Made by a program: the position numbers and the translations under genes
The notes under the pieces: generated by a model
Databases searched by the model: none
What the model was told of the DNA's origin: nothing
Seen by the model: only the letters and a program-made list of their open reading frames with translations
Assembly: GCA_900446925.1 (NCBI GenBank)
Contig: UAVY01000007.1
Coordinates: 62,001 to 126,000 of the forward strand
Reading direction: 5' to 3'
Origin: Citrobacter koseri
GTDB taxonomy: Bacteria; Pseudomonadota; Gammaproteobacteria; Enterobacterales; Enterobacteriaceae
DNA length: 64,000 bases
In this document: positions 43,686 through 54,878 of the stretch, in pieces
How positions within the stretch are numbered: position 1 is the stretch's first letter
Layout of the letters: every line of letters starts with the position of its first letter

Positions 43686-45820
43686 TCAGATGAGGCTTTC
43701 CGGGGGAGGCGATCAGCTTTGGATTCAGGCAGTTTTCATAATATTCCTGAATTTCCGCCATACGGGTGCGGTTACGCTGATAACGTCTGAACGCCTGAAT
43801 GCCGTTGTAAGCGGCGCAGCCCAGCATGGTGAGCATCAGCAACGTCGTGCCAAGGTAGCGCCATAAACCGGAACGATCCGGGATGCGGTGCAGACCGATG
43901 TGCTGCGTGCCGTTGGCGTCGGTGTAGACACGGGTGACGATCCCTTCGGCGCTAAACGGCGTTTGCATTAACATCTGCGCCAGGCGCTGGAATGCGCCCC
44001 ACTGTTCCTGCGCGGGGTAATCGTACAGGGACATCGACGGCCACGGCTGATCAACCAGATCGCTGCCTTCATCGCTGATAATCAGGAAGCCGCCCGGCGC
44101 GGGGCTGTTAAGCGCCTGTGCGGCGCGCGCGGTTTCACGGGAGATAAAACGGCGCGGTTGAGGTCGTCACCAGGTTATCGAGCGACTCCGCGCTGACAGG
44201 GCGCAGCAGAACGTTCACGCCGTCAAGTTTGCCCGCATTCGCGCGTTTGACCAGCGCGGCCCAGTTTTTGCTGTTGCCGAGGTTCACCAGCGCGTTTTTC
44301 AGGCGCACGCATTCGTCTTCGGCGGCGCACAGATCGGCGGTCTTTAATACGATGTCGCCGAAATCATCCAGCAATACCATCCCGGACTTTTGAATCGCCG
44401 AACGTAGCGACGCGCTAACGCGGGAGTCATCTTCCGGCTTCGGGTGCAGCTGGCGGTTGATGGCCTGGGTCAGCGCCGTGGCTTTGTTGACGAGATCGGA
44501 CTCGGGCAGCGGCAGCGTCCGCGCGTCATTCCAGATGATTTGCGAGCAATCAAACGGCATAAAAGGGGAGTTCGGCTGCGCAGTCCAGCTACCAGACTGA
44601 TGGATATTACACATGCCTTTGCCGCTCAGATGCAGCGTATCGCCCACGCGAACTCCGGCGTCGTGGAGCTGTTTAACGCTGGTGGCCTCAATGGTTTGCG
44701 CGCCTTTCATCCACGACAAGGTGAATTTGATCGGCATATCCAGCGGGATCCAAAAGAGCAGCATAAACAGCACCAGCAGCGATCCGCCCGCAATAACGGC
44801 GCTACGCAGCCAGTGTTGCAACGGGAAATTTTTCACCTCGTCATGCAGGGAGAGAAAACGCCCTTGCCGCGCGACGTGGCGATCCAGATAGATATCAATA
44901 TCCGTTTGCTGCCCGAGATCCTGTGCGATATAGGGTTGCCAGTGGGCAGGGTAAATCAGGTCAATAATCCCCAGCGAAATATTGTTGATCTGCTCCTGAT
45001 CGTTTTCGCCAAACAGCCCCCAGCGACGCGGGGTTCCCCGCAGGCAGTGAATCTCCCGCAGCGAGGTTTTAGATGGCGGAGCGAACAGCCCCAGAGACCT
45101 GCGGCGAGCAGCAGAATTGCGCCACCCGCAATCCACGGCACGAAGACATCCGGCGTAATTAAGCAACAGAAGAACAGCAGGAATGAGGCCACAATCAGCG
45201 ATGCTTCGCGCAGCCCCGCGGGGCGGCTGAGCGCATACTCTTCGTGAGTTTCCTGACGAATGTTCAGCAGTTCAATTTGCTCGCTCTCTTCGCCACGAAT
45301 CGACGCCTGGGTGGAGGAGGTATGCTGTAGCGCATAGCCGCGCGTCTCCTGCATGTACTCCTGCAACGTGTGGCCGTTAAGCGAGATGACCAAAGGAAGC
45401 GTATCGGTATGGATCAGCTCAACGTTATTTTCGTCATTGATGTACTGTTCCCAGAACGGCGGCAAATGAACCTCAACGGAATCAAGGTAATATCGCCATT
45501 TATTGGGATCGTCGGTCGTAATGCCGTAACGCGTAATGGAATGGGTCAGAATAATGACGTTATTACTCTGGGCATTCAGCGTTAACGACACGGGAGCGGT
45601 GCTGGCGCCTGTCGGCCCCGGCACCTGCTGAATCTGACTGAGGTTGTCGAGATAGTTTTCAACCGCACTGCGCTCTTCCGGCGTTAGCTTGCGCGTCGCG
45701 GCGTCTGAAAAGGCGCTGATCCAGGGGCAGATTCTGCCGCCTGGCTCTTACTCTGAGTAGCCATCCTGCCAGTAGAGAGCAGGCCAGCAAAGCAGCTAAG
45801 AAAATCAAAATGGTGCTCAT
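43686..45820 (-). CDS. igaA: Rcs inhibitor IgaA/YrfF (four frameshifts)
   Basis: Polytopic inner-membrane protein that restrains the RcsCDB phosphorelay; essential in Salmonella and E. coli unless Rcs is inactive. Start MSTILIFLAALLACSLLAGW at 45820 is a membrane helix; further helices lie near LIVASFLLFFCCLITP, SLLVLFMLLFWIPLD and the C-terminal LGTTLLMLTMLG. Extra bases at about 45725, 44147 and 43700 and a missing one at about 45088 break the frame. Corrected, it has 710 residues and ends CLNPKLIASPESLI. Uncorrected, the tail runs on for about 18 spurious codons. Divergent from nudE. Confidence 0.9.
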
Positions 45821-46142
45821 GCTTTCCCCATCTTACTAAGTCTGTCAGGCGTGGTCAGTCGCACCCTGTCGAATAAATGTGATGCTGTGGTTGGCTATCG
45901 GCAAGCGTGGAGTTGAACTTGAGCATTTTTACGCGCATCCCAGTGAACGCGGATCATAGCAAACCCACCAAAAGCGGAATATCAGCAAATTCCTGGAGTT
46001 ATTTCAACCTATTGACTTTTAATTTTAAATGGGAATTAATTTTTACCACGTTACATAAATGTAAATAAACGGCAATTCACATTGCCGAAACCGTGCTGTA
46101 TATCGCACAATGGCACCAGATTTCACTGCATAGATTCTCACG
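45821..46142. other. igaA-nudE divergent gap
   Basis: 322 bases, increasingly AT-rich toward nudE. Apart from a candidate nudE promoter I see nothing in it. Confidence 0.45.
46012..46040 (+). promoter_or_regulatory. Candidate nudE promoter
   Basis: TTGACT at 46012-46017 and ATTAAT at 46035-46040 are separated by 17 bases, a sigma-70-like arrangement about 100 nt before the nudE start. Confidence 0.35.
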
Positions 46143-46703
46143 ATGAGCAAATCATTACAAAAACCCACCATTTTGAAAGTTGAAACTGTCGCGAAATCCC
46201 GGCTGTTTAACGTCGAAAGTGTGGATCTCGAATTCAGCAACGGCGTGCGCCGCGTCTATGAGCGTATGCGTCCGTCCACTCGTGAAGCGGTAATGATTGT
46301 GCCGATCGTAGACGATCACCTGATTCTGATTCGTGAATATGCCGTGGGCACGGAGTCTTATGAGCTGGGGTTCTCCAAAGGGTTGATCGACCCTGGCGAA
46401 ACCGTTTTTGAAGCGGCGAACCGGGAACTGAAAGAAGAGGTTGGGTTTGGCGCGAACGATCTGACGTTCCTCAAAAAGCTCAGCATGGCGCCGTCCTATT
46501 TTTCCAGCAAAATGAACATTGTGATAGCGGAAGACCTCTATCCTGAATCACTGGAAGGCGACGAGCCGGAACCGCTGCCGCAGGTGCGCTGGCCGCTGAC
46601 GCATTTAATGGATCTGCTGGAAGAACCGGATTTCAGTGAAGCGCGAAACGTCAGCGCGCTGTTCCTGGTCCGTGAGTGGCTGAAGGGGCAGGGGCGGTTG
46701 TAA
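46143..46703 (+). CDS. nudE: ADP-sugar/nucleotide Nudix hydrolase NudE
   Basis: Hydrolyses ADP-ribose, Ap3A and NADH in E. coli. It has 186 residues with the Nudix box GLIDPGETVFEAANRELKEE centred near residue 90. Upstream is a beta-sheet region typical of ADP-ribose hydrolases (YERMRPSTREAVMIVPI). Monocistronic, divergent from igaA and convergent with mrcA across a REP pair. No frameshift. Confidence 0.95.
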   Translation: MSKSLQKPTILKVETVAKSRLFNVESVDLEFSNGVRRVYERMRPSTREAVMIVPIVDDHLILIREYAVGTESYELGFSKGLIDPGETVFEAANRELKEEVGFGANDLTFLKKLSMAPSYFSSKMNIVIAEDLYPESLEGDEPEPLPQVRWPLTHLMDLLEEPDFSEARNVSALFLVREWLKGQGRL

Positions 46704-46710
46704 TTTATAT

Positions 46711-46790
46711 TGCCGGATGGCGGCTGACGTTTTACCTGGCCTACAACAAAACGTAGGCCGGATAAGACGTCTCAGGCGTCGCCATCCGGC
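46711..46790. repeat. REP pair between nudE and mrcA
   Basis: GCCGGATGGCGGCTGACG with its partner to 46744, and GTAGGCCGGATAAGACG with CGTCGCCATCCGGC at 46753-46790, between convergent genes. Confidence 0.75.
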
Positions 46791-46796
46791 AAAAGA

Positions 46797-49355
46797 TCAA
46801 AACAGTTCGTGTGTCTCACCGTTATCGATAATGGTGGTGCCCACCTCATGCACCGCCTGCTGCGTTGGCTGAGTGCCTTCGATAAAGTATTCCGCGCGGC
46901 TGTTACCGCCGTTTGCCAGTTGCCCGGTGCTTCTGTCGATATTGATCGTCACAATGCCCGGAGGCGGCGTCAGCGGCTCTTCAGGAACCCCTTCCAGCAC
47001 GGCTTTCATGTAAGCATCCCATGCGGGTTGCGCACTTTTCGCGCCGCCTTCATAACCAGAAATCTGGTCTTTGATCGCCCCGGACGCGGTAGTGCGCCCC
47101 AGATCGCGACGGTGATCGTCAAAGCCGATCCACCACGGAAGTCACCACGCCCGGGCCGTAACCGGAGAACCAGGCATCTTTCGAGCTGTTGGTGGTCCCG
47201 GTTTTTCCGCCGATATCATGACGTTGCAGGTCGCGACCCGCGCGCCAGCCGGTGCCCATCCAGCCGGGTTCGCCGAAGATGTTGCTGTTCAGCGCGCTCT
47301 TAATCAGGAAGGCCAGCGGCGTGTTGATCACATGCGGAGCATATTCCTGCATTCCGCTTTGCGCCACTAACGCCTGGTTAGCCTGCTCCAGTTTTGGCAT
47401 TGGCACGGTGGCGTTTTGCTGCTCCTGAGAGATGGCGACATCTTCAACGTTATTGTTTTCCAGCACGTTGGATTTCTGGGTATCACCATAAATGACCGGG
47501 ATATCGCAATCCGGGCAGGCGATTTTCGGCTTCGCTTCGAAGATCACGCCGCCCTGGTCGGTCTCTATCTTGCTGATGAAATACGGGTCTACCAGGAAGC
47601 CGCCGTTAGACATTACCGCATAACCGCGCGCCACCTGCATTGGGGGTGAAGGACGCGGAGCCCAGCGCCAGCGATTCGGTATGCACGATGTTCTGCGCCG
47701 GGAAACCGAAGCGTTGCAGATACTCTGCGGCGTAATCCACGCCCATCGCGCGCATCGCCCGCACCATCACTACGTTTTTCGACTGACCCAGACCCTGACG
47801 TAAGCGGATTGGCCCGGCATACTGCGGCGGGGAGTTTTTTGGCCGCCAGTCGGAACCGGCGCCTGCGTCCCAGCGGGAAATCGGCACGTCGTTCAGCATA
47901 CTCGCCAGCGTCAGACCTTTATCCATCGCGGCGGTATAGAGGAACGGTTTGATGTTCGACCCGACCTGACGCAGCGCCTGCGTGGCGCGGTTGAATTTAC
48001 TCTGGTTGAAGTCAAAACCGCCGACCAGCGCCAGAACCGCGCCGTTTTGCGGGTTGATGGAAACCAGCGCCGAGTTCACATCCGGGACTTGCGCCAGCCA
48101 CCAGGCATCACCCATCTGGCGAACCCAGATTTGTTGGCCTGTCTGTACGGCGTCGGTCACTTTACGCGGCGTCGGGCCCTGTTGGGTATCCGAACGGTAA
48201 GGGCGCGCCCAGCGTACGCCTTCCATCCGCAGCGACACGGAGGTGCCATCAGCGAGCATCGCGGTGGCTTCCTGCGGATTCGCGCCGGTAATGACGGCGG
48301 GCAGCAACGGCCCGTAGGTTGGCAGGGCTTTCAGCGTGTCGGTGATTTTTTTGTTGTCCCAGGCGGTTTCGCCTACTTTCCACAGCACGTTCGACGGGCC
48401 GCGATAGCCGTGGCGCATGTCGTAGTCCAGCACGTTGTTACGCACGGCTTGCTGTGCCGCCTGCTGAACTTTGCGGGTGATCGTGGTGTAAATGCGATAC
48501 CCGTCTTCATAGGCGCTTTCGCCCATAACGGCTGTACATTTCCTGGCGCACCATTTCCGACAGATACGGCGCTGAGAACGCGATTTCCGGCGCATGGTAA
48601 TTGGCGTCAATCGCTTCGCCGCGCGCCTGATCGTACTGCGCCTGGGTGATGTAGCCTTCGCTCAACATACGAGACAGCACCACGTTACGACGCGCCGTCG
48701 CCCGATCCATCGAGTAGAGCGGGTTAAATGTGGAAGGGGCTTTCGGCAGACCGGCAATCACCGCCATTTCGCTCAGGGTGAGCTGATCGACCGTCTTACC
48801 GAAATAGACCTGCGCCGCCGCGCCGACGCCGTAGGCACGGTAGCCGAGGTAGATCTTGTTCAGGTAAAGTTCGAGGATCTCATCTTTGCTCAGCATCTGC
48901 TCAATGCGGATTGCCAGGAACGCTTCCTTAATTTTACGCATCAGCGTGCGTTCCGGGCTCAGGAAGAAGTTTCTCGCCAGCTGCTGGGTGATGGTACTTG
49001 CCCCCTGTGAGGCATGGCCTGAGAACAGCGCGACGCTGGCCGCACGGGAAGATCCCTACCGGATCGACGCCATGATGCTCGTAAAAGCGGCTGTCTTCCG
49101 TAGCGATAAAGGCTTTAACCATTTCCGGCGGCATCTGGTCAAGCGTGACCGGGATACGACGTTTCTCGCCATTACTGCGCGATCAGACTCGCCATCCGCG
49201 CTGTAAACCTGCATCGGAATCTGCAAACGCACGTCTTTTAAGGTCGCGACGTCAGGTAGTTGCGGCTCGATATAGCGGTAGAGGCCATAAATCGAGCCTG
49301 CTCCCAGCAGGATGCAACATACTGCAAGGATCAATAAATACTTTACGAACTTCAC
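46797..49355 (-). CDS. mrcA: Penicillin-binding protein 1a, MrcA (six frameshifts)
   Basis: Bifunctional peptidoglycan synthase with an N-terminal membrane anchor, a GT51 glycosyltransferase domain and a transpeptidase domain. The GTG start at 49355 (MKFVKYLLILAVCC) is also used in E. coli. GT51 motifs ATEDSRFYEHHG and QGASTITQQLARN, the transpeptidase SNIKPF tetrad and KTGTTNSSKDAWF are all present once corrected. Extra bases at about 49187, 49172, 49047, 48533, 47644 and 47133 split it into six pieces. Corrected length is 850 residues. Divergent from hofM. Confidence 0.92.
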
Positions 49356-49476
49356 TGGAGATTTCCCATTTAGTGTCATTTGGGCAGTTTATAAACAAAC
49401 GCGCGGTAGTATAAAGGCAAGCCAGACGCATTGATATACCCGTAAGAGCGGACCATTGATAAGGAGATCATAAGCA

Positions 49477-50261
49477 ATGGCTTTCAGGTTCTGGCAAATT
49501 GGCCCTTCATATTCAGCAGCATGAGGCGCTGGCTGTCGCCGTGGTTCGCGGCGCGTCAGGCTGGTCTTTACAACGCTGGTGGCGGGTGCCGCTGGCGGAA
49601 CGCACCTTCGTTGACGGGGCATCTTCGTGAGCCTGAACAGCTCGTCCGATGCGCTGCTTCCGTGGCGTCGTTCGCTTCCTCACCGGCATCATATTTATCT
49701 CTCTTTCCCTGCCAGCCGGACGCTGCAAAAGCATTTTCCGCGCCCGGAAATGGCGCTGCGCGAACGTGAACAAACGGCGTGGCTGACCGGCGCGATGGCG
49801 CGTGAGCTGGATATGCCCCCCGACGCCCTGTGCTTTGACTATCGCGAAGATACCCTGACTCCGGCATTTAACGTGACCGCCGCCCAAAAGCAAGGAGGTG
49901 GCGACCTTATTAACGCTGGCGCAAAAACTGAAAATGCAGGTGACGGCGATTACGCCGGATGCCTGCGCATTACAGCGCTTTATTCCTTATCTGCTGGCGC
50001 ACCAGCAGTGTCTGGCCTGGCGTGACGAAGAGGCAGTGGCTGTGGGCGACGCGCTATGCGTGGGACGAAAACCGCTACAAGAGGCGGCCTGCGCCAACAG
50101 TCTTGCCGCGACCGTTGTCCATTGCGCCGGAAAGTCTGACGGTGTGCGGCGCGGGCGGCTTCGAACCCTGGTGCGCGGTTGCCATTCGCCAGCCTCCCGT
50201 TCCGCCGGAAGGCCATACCTTTGCCATCGCGCTGGGATTAGCAATGGGGGCGCCGCGCTGA
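49477..50261 (+). CDS. hofM: PilM-like DNA utilisation protein HofM (seven frameshifts)
   Basis: Homologue of PilM/ComA, an actin-like cytosolic protein of type IV pilus and competence machines; in E. coli the hof genes are needed to use DNA as a nutrient. Start MAFRFWQIGLHIQ at 49477. Extra bases at about 49503, 49617, 49646, 49887, 50032 and 50112 and a missing one at about 50063 break it up. Corrected it has 259 residues, the E. coli length, with DALLPWRRSLPHRHHI, AQSKEVATLLTLAQKL and EEQWLWATRYAWGRK. First gene of hofMNOPQ; the stop overlaps the hofN start. Confidence 0.85.
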
Positions 50262-50802
50262 TGAGTCATCCGGTCAACTTTTTGCCCTGGCGTCAGTCCC
50301 GGCGGCGCGAATGTCTGCGATTCTGGAGCGTTATGTTCAGCGGTTCACTGCTGCTGACCATCGCGCTGGGGTGCATCCATGAGGTTACGCTCCACGGGCG
50401 CAAAAGCGGGTGGATGCGCAGTGGTCGATCGCAGAGAAAGAGCGCGCCGCCGCGCTACTGGCGATCCAACCCCGCTTACAGCAGCGGCAGACCGCGTGGC
50501 AGCAAGCGTTGCAGCAGCAAACGGAATATGAGCAGACGCGGCGCTGGCAGAGCGTGCTGGAAGGGATGGCGGCGCTGTTGCCCGAGCAGGCGTGGCTAAC
50601 CCGGTTATCCTGGCAGCAGGGAACGCTGGAACTTGAGGGATACGCGACGACATTTCTCGCGTTAAACACGCTGGAAACCGCGCTGCGTCGTCATCCTGAT
50701 TTCCCGTTAGCCGGGAGTGGGGCAACGCAGCAGGATGCGCAGGGACGCTGGCAATTTCATTACCCGTTAAAAAGGAGCCTCGCAGATGGCCGCGCTTTTT
50801 GA
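50261..50802 (+). CDS. hofN: PilN-like protein HofN (one frameshift)
   Basis: Bitopic inner-membrane protein of the PilN family. The start MSHPVNFLPWRQSRRRE carries the family's N-terminal NFLPWR motif, followed by one transmembrane helix (about residues 23-40) and a Gln-rich coiled coil. A base is missing at about 50384; correction links the N-terminus to RAQKRVDAQWSIAEKERAAA and gives about 180 residues. The exact site of the lost base is less certain than for other genes because this stretch is poorly conserved. Overlaps hofM and hofO. Confidence 0.8.
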
Positions 50803-51256
50803 CCTCTGGTGCGGGTTATTGCCGCGAACCCGCCTCTTCTGCTGGTTAGGCTGGAGTCTGGGGCTGGGATTACTGGCGTGTTTATGTGCGTTTTCTTCGG
50901 GTGCGCAGCAACAGGAGCAGCAACGAACGGCGCTGGCGCAACAGCGGGCGGCTATCGACCGGCAGTGGCGAAGCCTGCGCCAGATCGCCGCATCAATGGA
51001 TATGTCTCGTTTAGCGTCGGCCAGCAAGCGCGTGCCTTTTTCCCCTCTGGATTTTCAGCGCTCTCCGGTACGCCTTCTTCACTGGCAGCCTTCCGCGCAG
51101 GGAGGCGAGCTGGCGCTGTTATCCACCTGGGAGGCGGTTCCGCAACTGTTCAGTCGGCTGGCGGAGCGCGGCATGCGCATCAACCGCTTTTCGCTTGTTC
51201 CGCAGGAGACGGAGCTGCTGTTAACGCTACAGCTGGAGCGGCTGACTGATGACTAA
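50786..51256 (+). CDS. hofO: PilO-like protein HofO
   Basis: 156-residue protein in the PilO position, with a single transmembrane helix (about residues 17-38), then a coiled coil rich in Gln (QQQEQQRTALAQQRAA) and a small C-terminal domain including FSPLDFQ and WQPSAQGGELAL, conserved with E. coli HofO. Ten residues longer than E. coli. Start and stop overlap hofN and hofP. No frameshift. Confidence 0.82.
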   Translation: MAALFDLWCGLLPRTRLFCWLGWSLGLGLLACLCAFSSGAQQQEQQRTALAQQRAAIDRQWRSLRQIAASMDMSRLASASKRVPFSPLDFQRSPVRLLHWQPSAQGGELALLSTWEAVPQLFSRLAERGMRINRFSLVPQETELLLTLQLERLTDD

Positions 51257-51651
51257 GCGCTGGCTGTTGGTCTGTAGCTGCCTGCTGATGCTGACCGGAA
51301 TGCGCGACCCCTTCAAACCGCCGGAGGACCGATGCCGGATCGCTGAACTGCCGATGTGGCGTTACCAGGGTGTAGTGAGTCAGGGAGAGCGCCTGACTGG
51401 CATTCTCAAAGACAGCCAGCAGAAGTGGCGGCGCGTCGAACAATATCAGGTGCTGGAGAACGGCTGGACGATTTCCCGACTGACGGCAGACAGCATAACG
51501 CTTGAGACCGGTAAAGGCTGTGAACCGTCACAGTGGTGGTGGCAACGACAAGGAGAAGTGAATGAAGCGATGGATAGCCGCAGCGTTGATCGCCGTGATG
51601 CCCGCCGTACAGGCGGGGAAAAGCGCAAAACGTGACGCTGGTGGTGGATGA
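51249..51651 (+). CDS. hofP: PilP-like protein HofP (end affected by a shared frameshift)
   Basis: Small PilP-like protein with an N-terminal signal or anchor (MTKRWLLVCSCLLMLTG) and the PilP-like core RDPFKPPEDRCRI...WRYQGVV. The uncorrected frame ends at 51635 with RTGGEKRKT. The extra A at about 51620, inside the overlap with hofQ, also affects this gene; without it the end becomes GESAKRDAGGG at 51651, like E. coli HofP, for 133 residues. A single correction thus repairs two genes in different frames. Confidence 0.8.
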
Positions 51652-52802
51652 TGTTCCTGTTGTTCAGGTGTTGCAGGCGCTTGCCGCGCAGGAGAAGAAG
51701 AATCTGGTGGTCTCGCCTGACGTCAGCGGTTCGCTGTCGCTGAGTCTGACGGATGTGCCGTGGAAGCAGGCGGTGCAGACGGTCATAAAAAGCGCCGGGC
51801 TGGTGGCTGCGTCAGGAGGGGAATATTCTGCATGTTCACTCGGTTCACTGGCAAAACGAAAACGCCGCGCGGCAGGAGGCCGAGCAGGCAAGGCTTCGGG
51901 CCAACTTACCGCTGGAGGATCGCAGTATTTCTCTGCAATACGCCGATGCCTCCGAACTGGCAAAAGCGGGAGAAAAGCTGCTGAGCGCCAAAGGCAGTAT
52001 GACGGTAGATAAGCGCACCAACCGGTTATTGCTTCGGGATAACAACGCCGCGCTGGCGGCGCTGGAAACGTGGGCGGCGCAAATGGATCTCCCCGTTGAG
52101 CAGGTTGAACTGGCGGCGCATATCGTCACCATAAATGAAAAAAGCCTGCGTGAACTGGGGGTAAAGTGGACGCTGGCGGACGCGCAACAGGCCGGGTCGC
52201 CAGGGCAGGTGACGTCGCTTGCCAGCGATCTGTCTGTCGCGGCCGCCACGTCTCGCGTCGGGTTTAACATCGGGCGCATCAACGGTCGTTTGTTGGATCT
52301 TGAGCTTTCCGCCCTGGAGCAGAAGCAGCAACTTGATATTATCGCCAGCCCACGGCTGCTGGCTTCGCACCTGCAACCTGCCAGTATTAAGCAGGGGAGC
52401 GAAATCCCGTATCAGGTCTCCAGCGGCGAGAGCGGGGCGACGTCCGTGGAGTTTAAAGAAGCGGTGCTGGGGATGGAGGTGACGCCCACCGTTTTGCCGA
52501 AGGGACGCATTCGCCTGAAACTTCACATCAGCCAGAACGTTCCCGGTCAGGTGCTACAGCAGGCGGATGGCGAAGTGCTGGCGATCGATAAGCAGGAGAT
52601 CGACACGCAGGTCGAGGTTAAAAGCGGCGAAACGCTGGCGCTGGGCGGCATCTTTTCGCGCAAGAACAAATCCGCTAAAGATAGCGTCCCGCTGTTAGGC
52701 GATATCCCCTGGCTTGGTTCCCTTTTCAGCCATGATGGAAAAGAGAACGAGCGGCGCGAACTGGTGGTGTTCATTACCCCCAGACTGGTTGCGGCAGAAT
52801 AA
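51562..52802 (+). CDS. hofQ: Secretin HofQ (two frameshifts)
   Basis: Outer-membrane secretin (PilQ/ComE type) proposed to form the channel for DNA uptake. ATG at 51562 is preceded by AAGGAG. A signal peptide (MKRWIAAALIAVMPAVQA) is followed by N0/N1-like domains (VDDVPVVQVLQALA) and the secretin core with SLRELGVKWTLAD, GEIPYQVSSG and VPLLGDIPWLGSLF. Extra A at about 51620 and extra G at about 51805 break the frame. Corrected length is 412 residues, as in E. coli. Last gene of hofMNOPQ. Confidence 0.88.
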
Positions 52803-53110
52803 TTTATGCCTGAAATCGCGCTGTTTTTGCACTGAACACGTTTCAGGGATTTGACGTGGGGGTGTATTTAGCATACAAGGAGTACCGATTTGAGAGTTGG
52901 TTCTTCTCGTCGCTATCCGGCGACGCTGCCTCCGGGGTTGTCTACAATATGTCTTGGTAATTTATTCAGTTGCCAAACCCGTTGGAGTATTGAGATAATT
53001 TTCAGTCTGACTCTCGCAATATCTTATGAGGTTTCAGTTCATGTCCTGCTGCGCAAGGTGTCTGCGACGCGGGTTTATCATTAACGAATTGTCTTAGTAG
53101 TACCGAAAAA
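52803..53110 (+). promoter_or_regulatory. hofQ-aroK gap and aroK leader
   Basis: 308 bases without a convincing gene; a 64-codon open frame at 52890-53084 has no family resemblance. TTGACG at 52851 with ATACAA near 52873 is a weak promoter candidate. A long leader before aroK is also found in E. coli. Confidence 0.35.
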
Positions 53111-53632
53111 ATGGCAGAGAAACGCAATATCTTTCTGGTTGGGCCTATGGGTGCCGGAAAAAGCACTATTGGGCGCCAGTTAGCTCAACAACTCAATATG
53201 GAATTTTACGATTCTGATCAAGAGATTGAGAAACGAACCGGAGCTGATGTGGGCTGGGTCTTCGATGTAGAAGGTGAAGACGGCTTCCGTGATCGCGAAG
53301 AAAAAGTCATCAACGAGTTGACGGAAAAACAGGGTATTGTGCTGGCAACCGGCGGTGGCTCTGTAAAATCACGTGAAACGCGTAACCGTCTCTCCGCGCG
53401 TGGCGTCGTGGTGTATCTTGAAACGACAATCGAAAAACAACTTGCGCGTACGCAGCGCGACAAGAAACGCCCGCTGTTGCAGGTAGAAGCTCCGCCTCGT
53501 GAAGTTCTGGAAGCGTTGGCCAACGAACGCAATCCTCTGTATGAAGAGATTGCCGACGTGACCATTCGTACCGACGATCAGAGCGCTAAGGTCGTGGCAA
53601 ACCAGATTATTCATATGCTGGAAAGCAACTGA
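53111..53632 (+). CDS. aroK: Shikimate kinase I, AroK
   Basis: Phosphorylates shikimate at the 3-hydroxyl in aromatic amino acid synthesis. It has 173 residues. The Walker A motif GPMGAGKST lies at residues 11-19, shikimate-binding [11 protein letters not shown] and GFRDREE follow, and the adenine/lid region is KRPLLQV. First gene of a long operon aroK-aroB-damX-dam-rpe-gph-trpS as in E. coli. No frameshift. Confidence 0.96.
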   Translation: MAEKRNIFLVGPMGAGKSTIGRQLAQQLNMEFYDSDQEIEKRTGADVGWVFDVEGEDGFRDREEKVINELTEKQGIVLATGGGSVKSRETRNRLSARGVVVYLETTIEKQLARTQRDKKRPLLQVEAPPREVLEALANERNPLYEEIADVTIRTDDQSAKVVANQIIHMLESN

Positions 53633-53690
53633 TTCTGGCTTAATACATACTCGGTAAGCGGGTACAAGTAACTAAGGTGGATGTCGCGTC

Positions 53691-54782
53691 ATGGAGAGGA
53701 TTACAGTTACTCTCGGGGAACGTAGTTACCCTATCACCATCGCGGCTGGTTTGTTTAACGAACCAGCTTCATTCTTACCGCTGAAATCGGGGCGATCAGG
53801 TTATGTTGGTGACCAACGAAACCCTGGCTCCCCTTTACCTTGATAAGATCCGTAGCGTACTTGAACAGGCGGGGGTTAACGTAGATAGCGTTACCCTGCC
53901 CGATGGCGAAAAGTATAAAAGCCTGACGGTACTTGATACGGTTTTCACCGCGTTACTGCAAAAAACCGCACGGTCGCGATACCACGCTGGTTGCCCTCGG
54001 CGCGGCGGCGTGATTGGCGACCTTACCGGTTTCGCCGCCGCCAGCTATCAGCGTGGCGTGCGCTTTATCCAGGTCCCGACGACATTGCTGTCGCAGGTCG
54101 ACTCCTCCGTAGGCGGGAAAACCGCTGTAAACCATCCCCTCGGCAAGAACATGATCGGCGCGTTCTACCAGCCTGCTTCTGTGGTGGTGGATCTCGACTG
54201 TCTGAAAACGCTTCCTGCGCGTGAGCTGGCATCGGGTCTGGCGGAAGTGATCAAATACGGCATCATTCTTGACGGTGAATTTTTCACCTGGCTTGAGGAC
54301 AATCTGGACGCGTTATTACGTCTGGAAGGTCCGGCAATGGCGTACTGTATCCGCCGTTGTTGTGAGCTGAAAGCCGAAGTTGTCGCAGCAGACGAGCGCG
54401 AAACGGGCTTACGTGCTTTACTGAATCTGGGACATACCTTTGGTCATGCCATTGAAGCTGAAATGGGTTATGGCAATTGGTTACACGGTGAAGCCGTCGC
54501 CGCTGGTATGGTGATGGCGGCGCGCACGTCAGAGCGTCTCGGTCAGTTTAGCGCTGCGGATACGCAACGCATTATTACGCTGCTCCAGCGCGCAGGTCTG
54601 CCTGTACACGGGCCGCGTGAGATGTCTGCTCAGGCGTATTTGCCACACATGCTGCGCGATAAGAAAGTCCTGGCGGGCGAGATGCGCTTAGTGCTCCGCT
54701 GGCGATAGGGAAAAGTGAAGTACGCGGCGGAGTGCCGCACGAAATCGTTCTCAGCGCTATTGCTGACTGTCAGCAGGCGTAA
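53691..54782 (+). CDS. aroB: 3-dehydroquinate synthase AroB (four length changes)
   Basis: Converts DAHP to 3-dehydroquinate, the first cyclic compound of the shikimate pathway, using NAD and a divalent metal. Metal-ligand region [17 protein letters not shown] and [13 protein letters not shown] are visible. Extra G at about 53790, an extra A in 53960-53965 and two extra bases near 54003 scramble the NAD-binding stretch, which should read [19 protein letters not shown]; a missing C at about 54696 destroys the C-terminus. Corrected length is 362 residues, ending IADCQQA at 54782. Between aroK and damX. Confidence 0.92.
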
Positions 54783-54878
54783 CAACAAGAAAGGTCGGAC
54801 TGATACTGCACGGTATTGGTCATTTAAATTCAGGTTAACTGCAACGTCGTAAGCATTAACCTTTGAGTGGGGTGTTAA

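Noticed and set aside
52890..53084. A 64-codon open frame upstream of aroK
   Set aside because: No recognisable domain and no good ribosome binding site.
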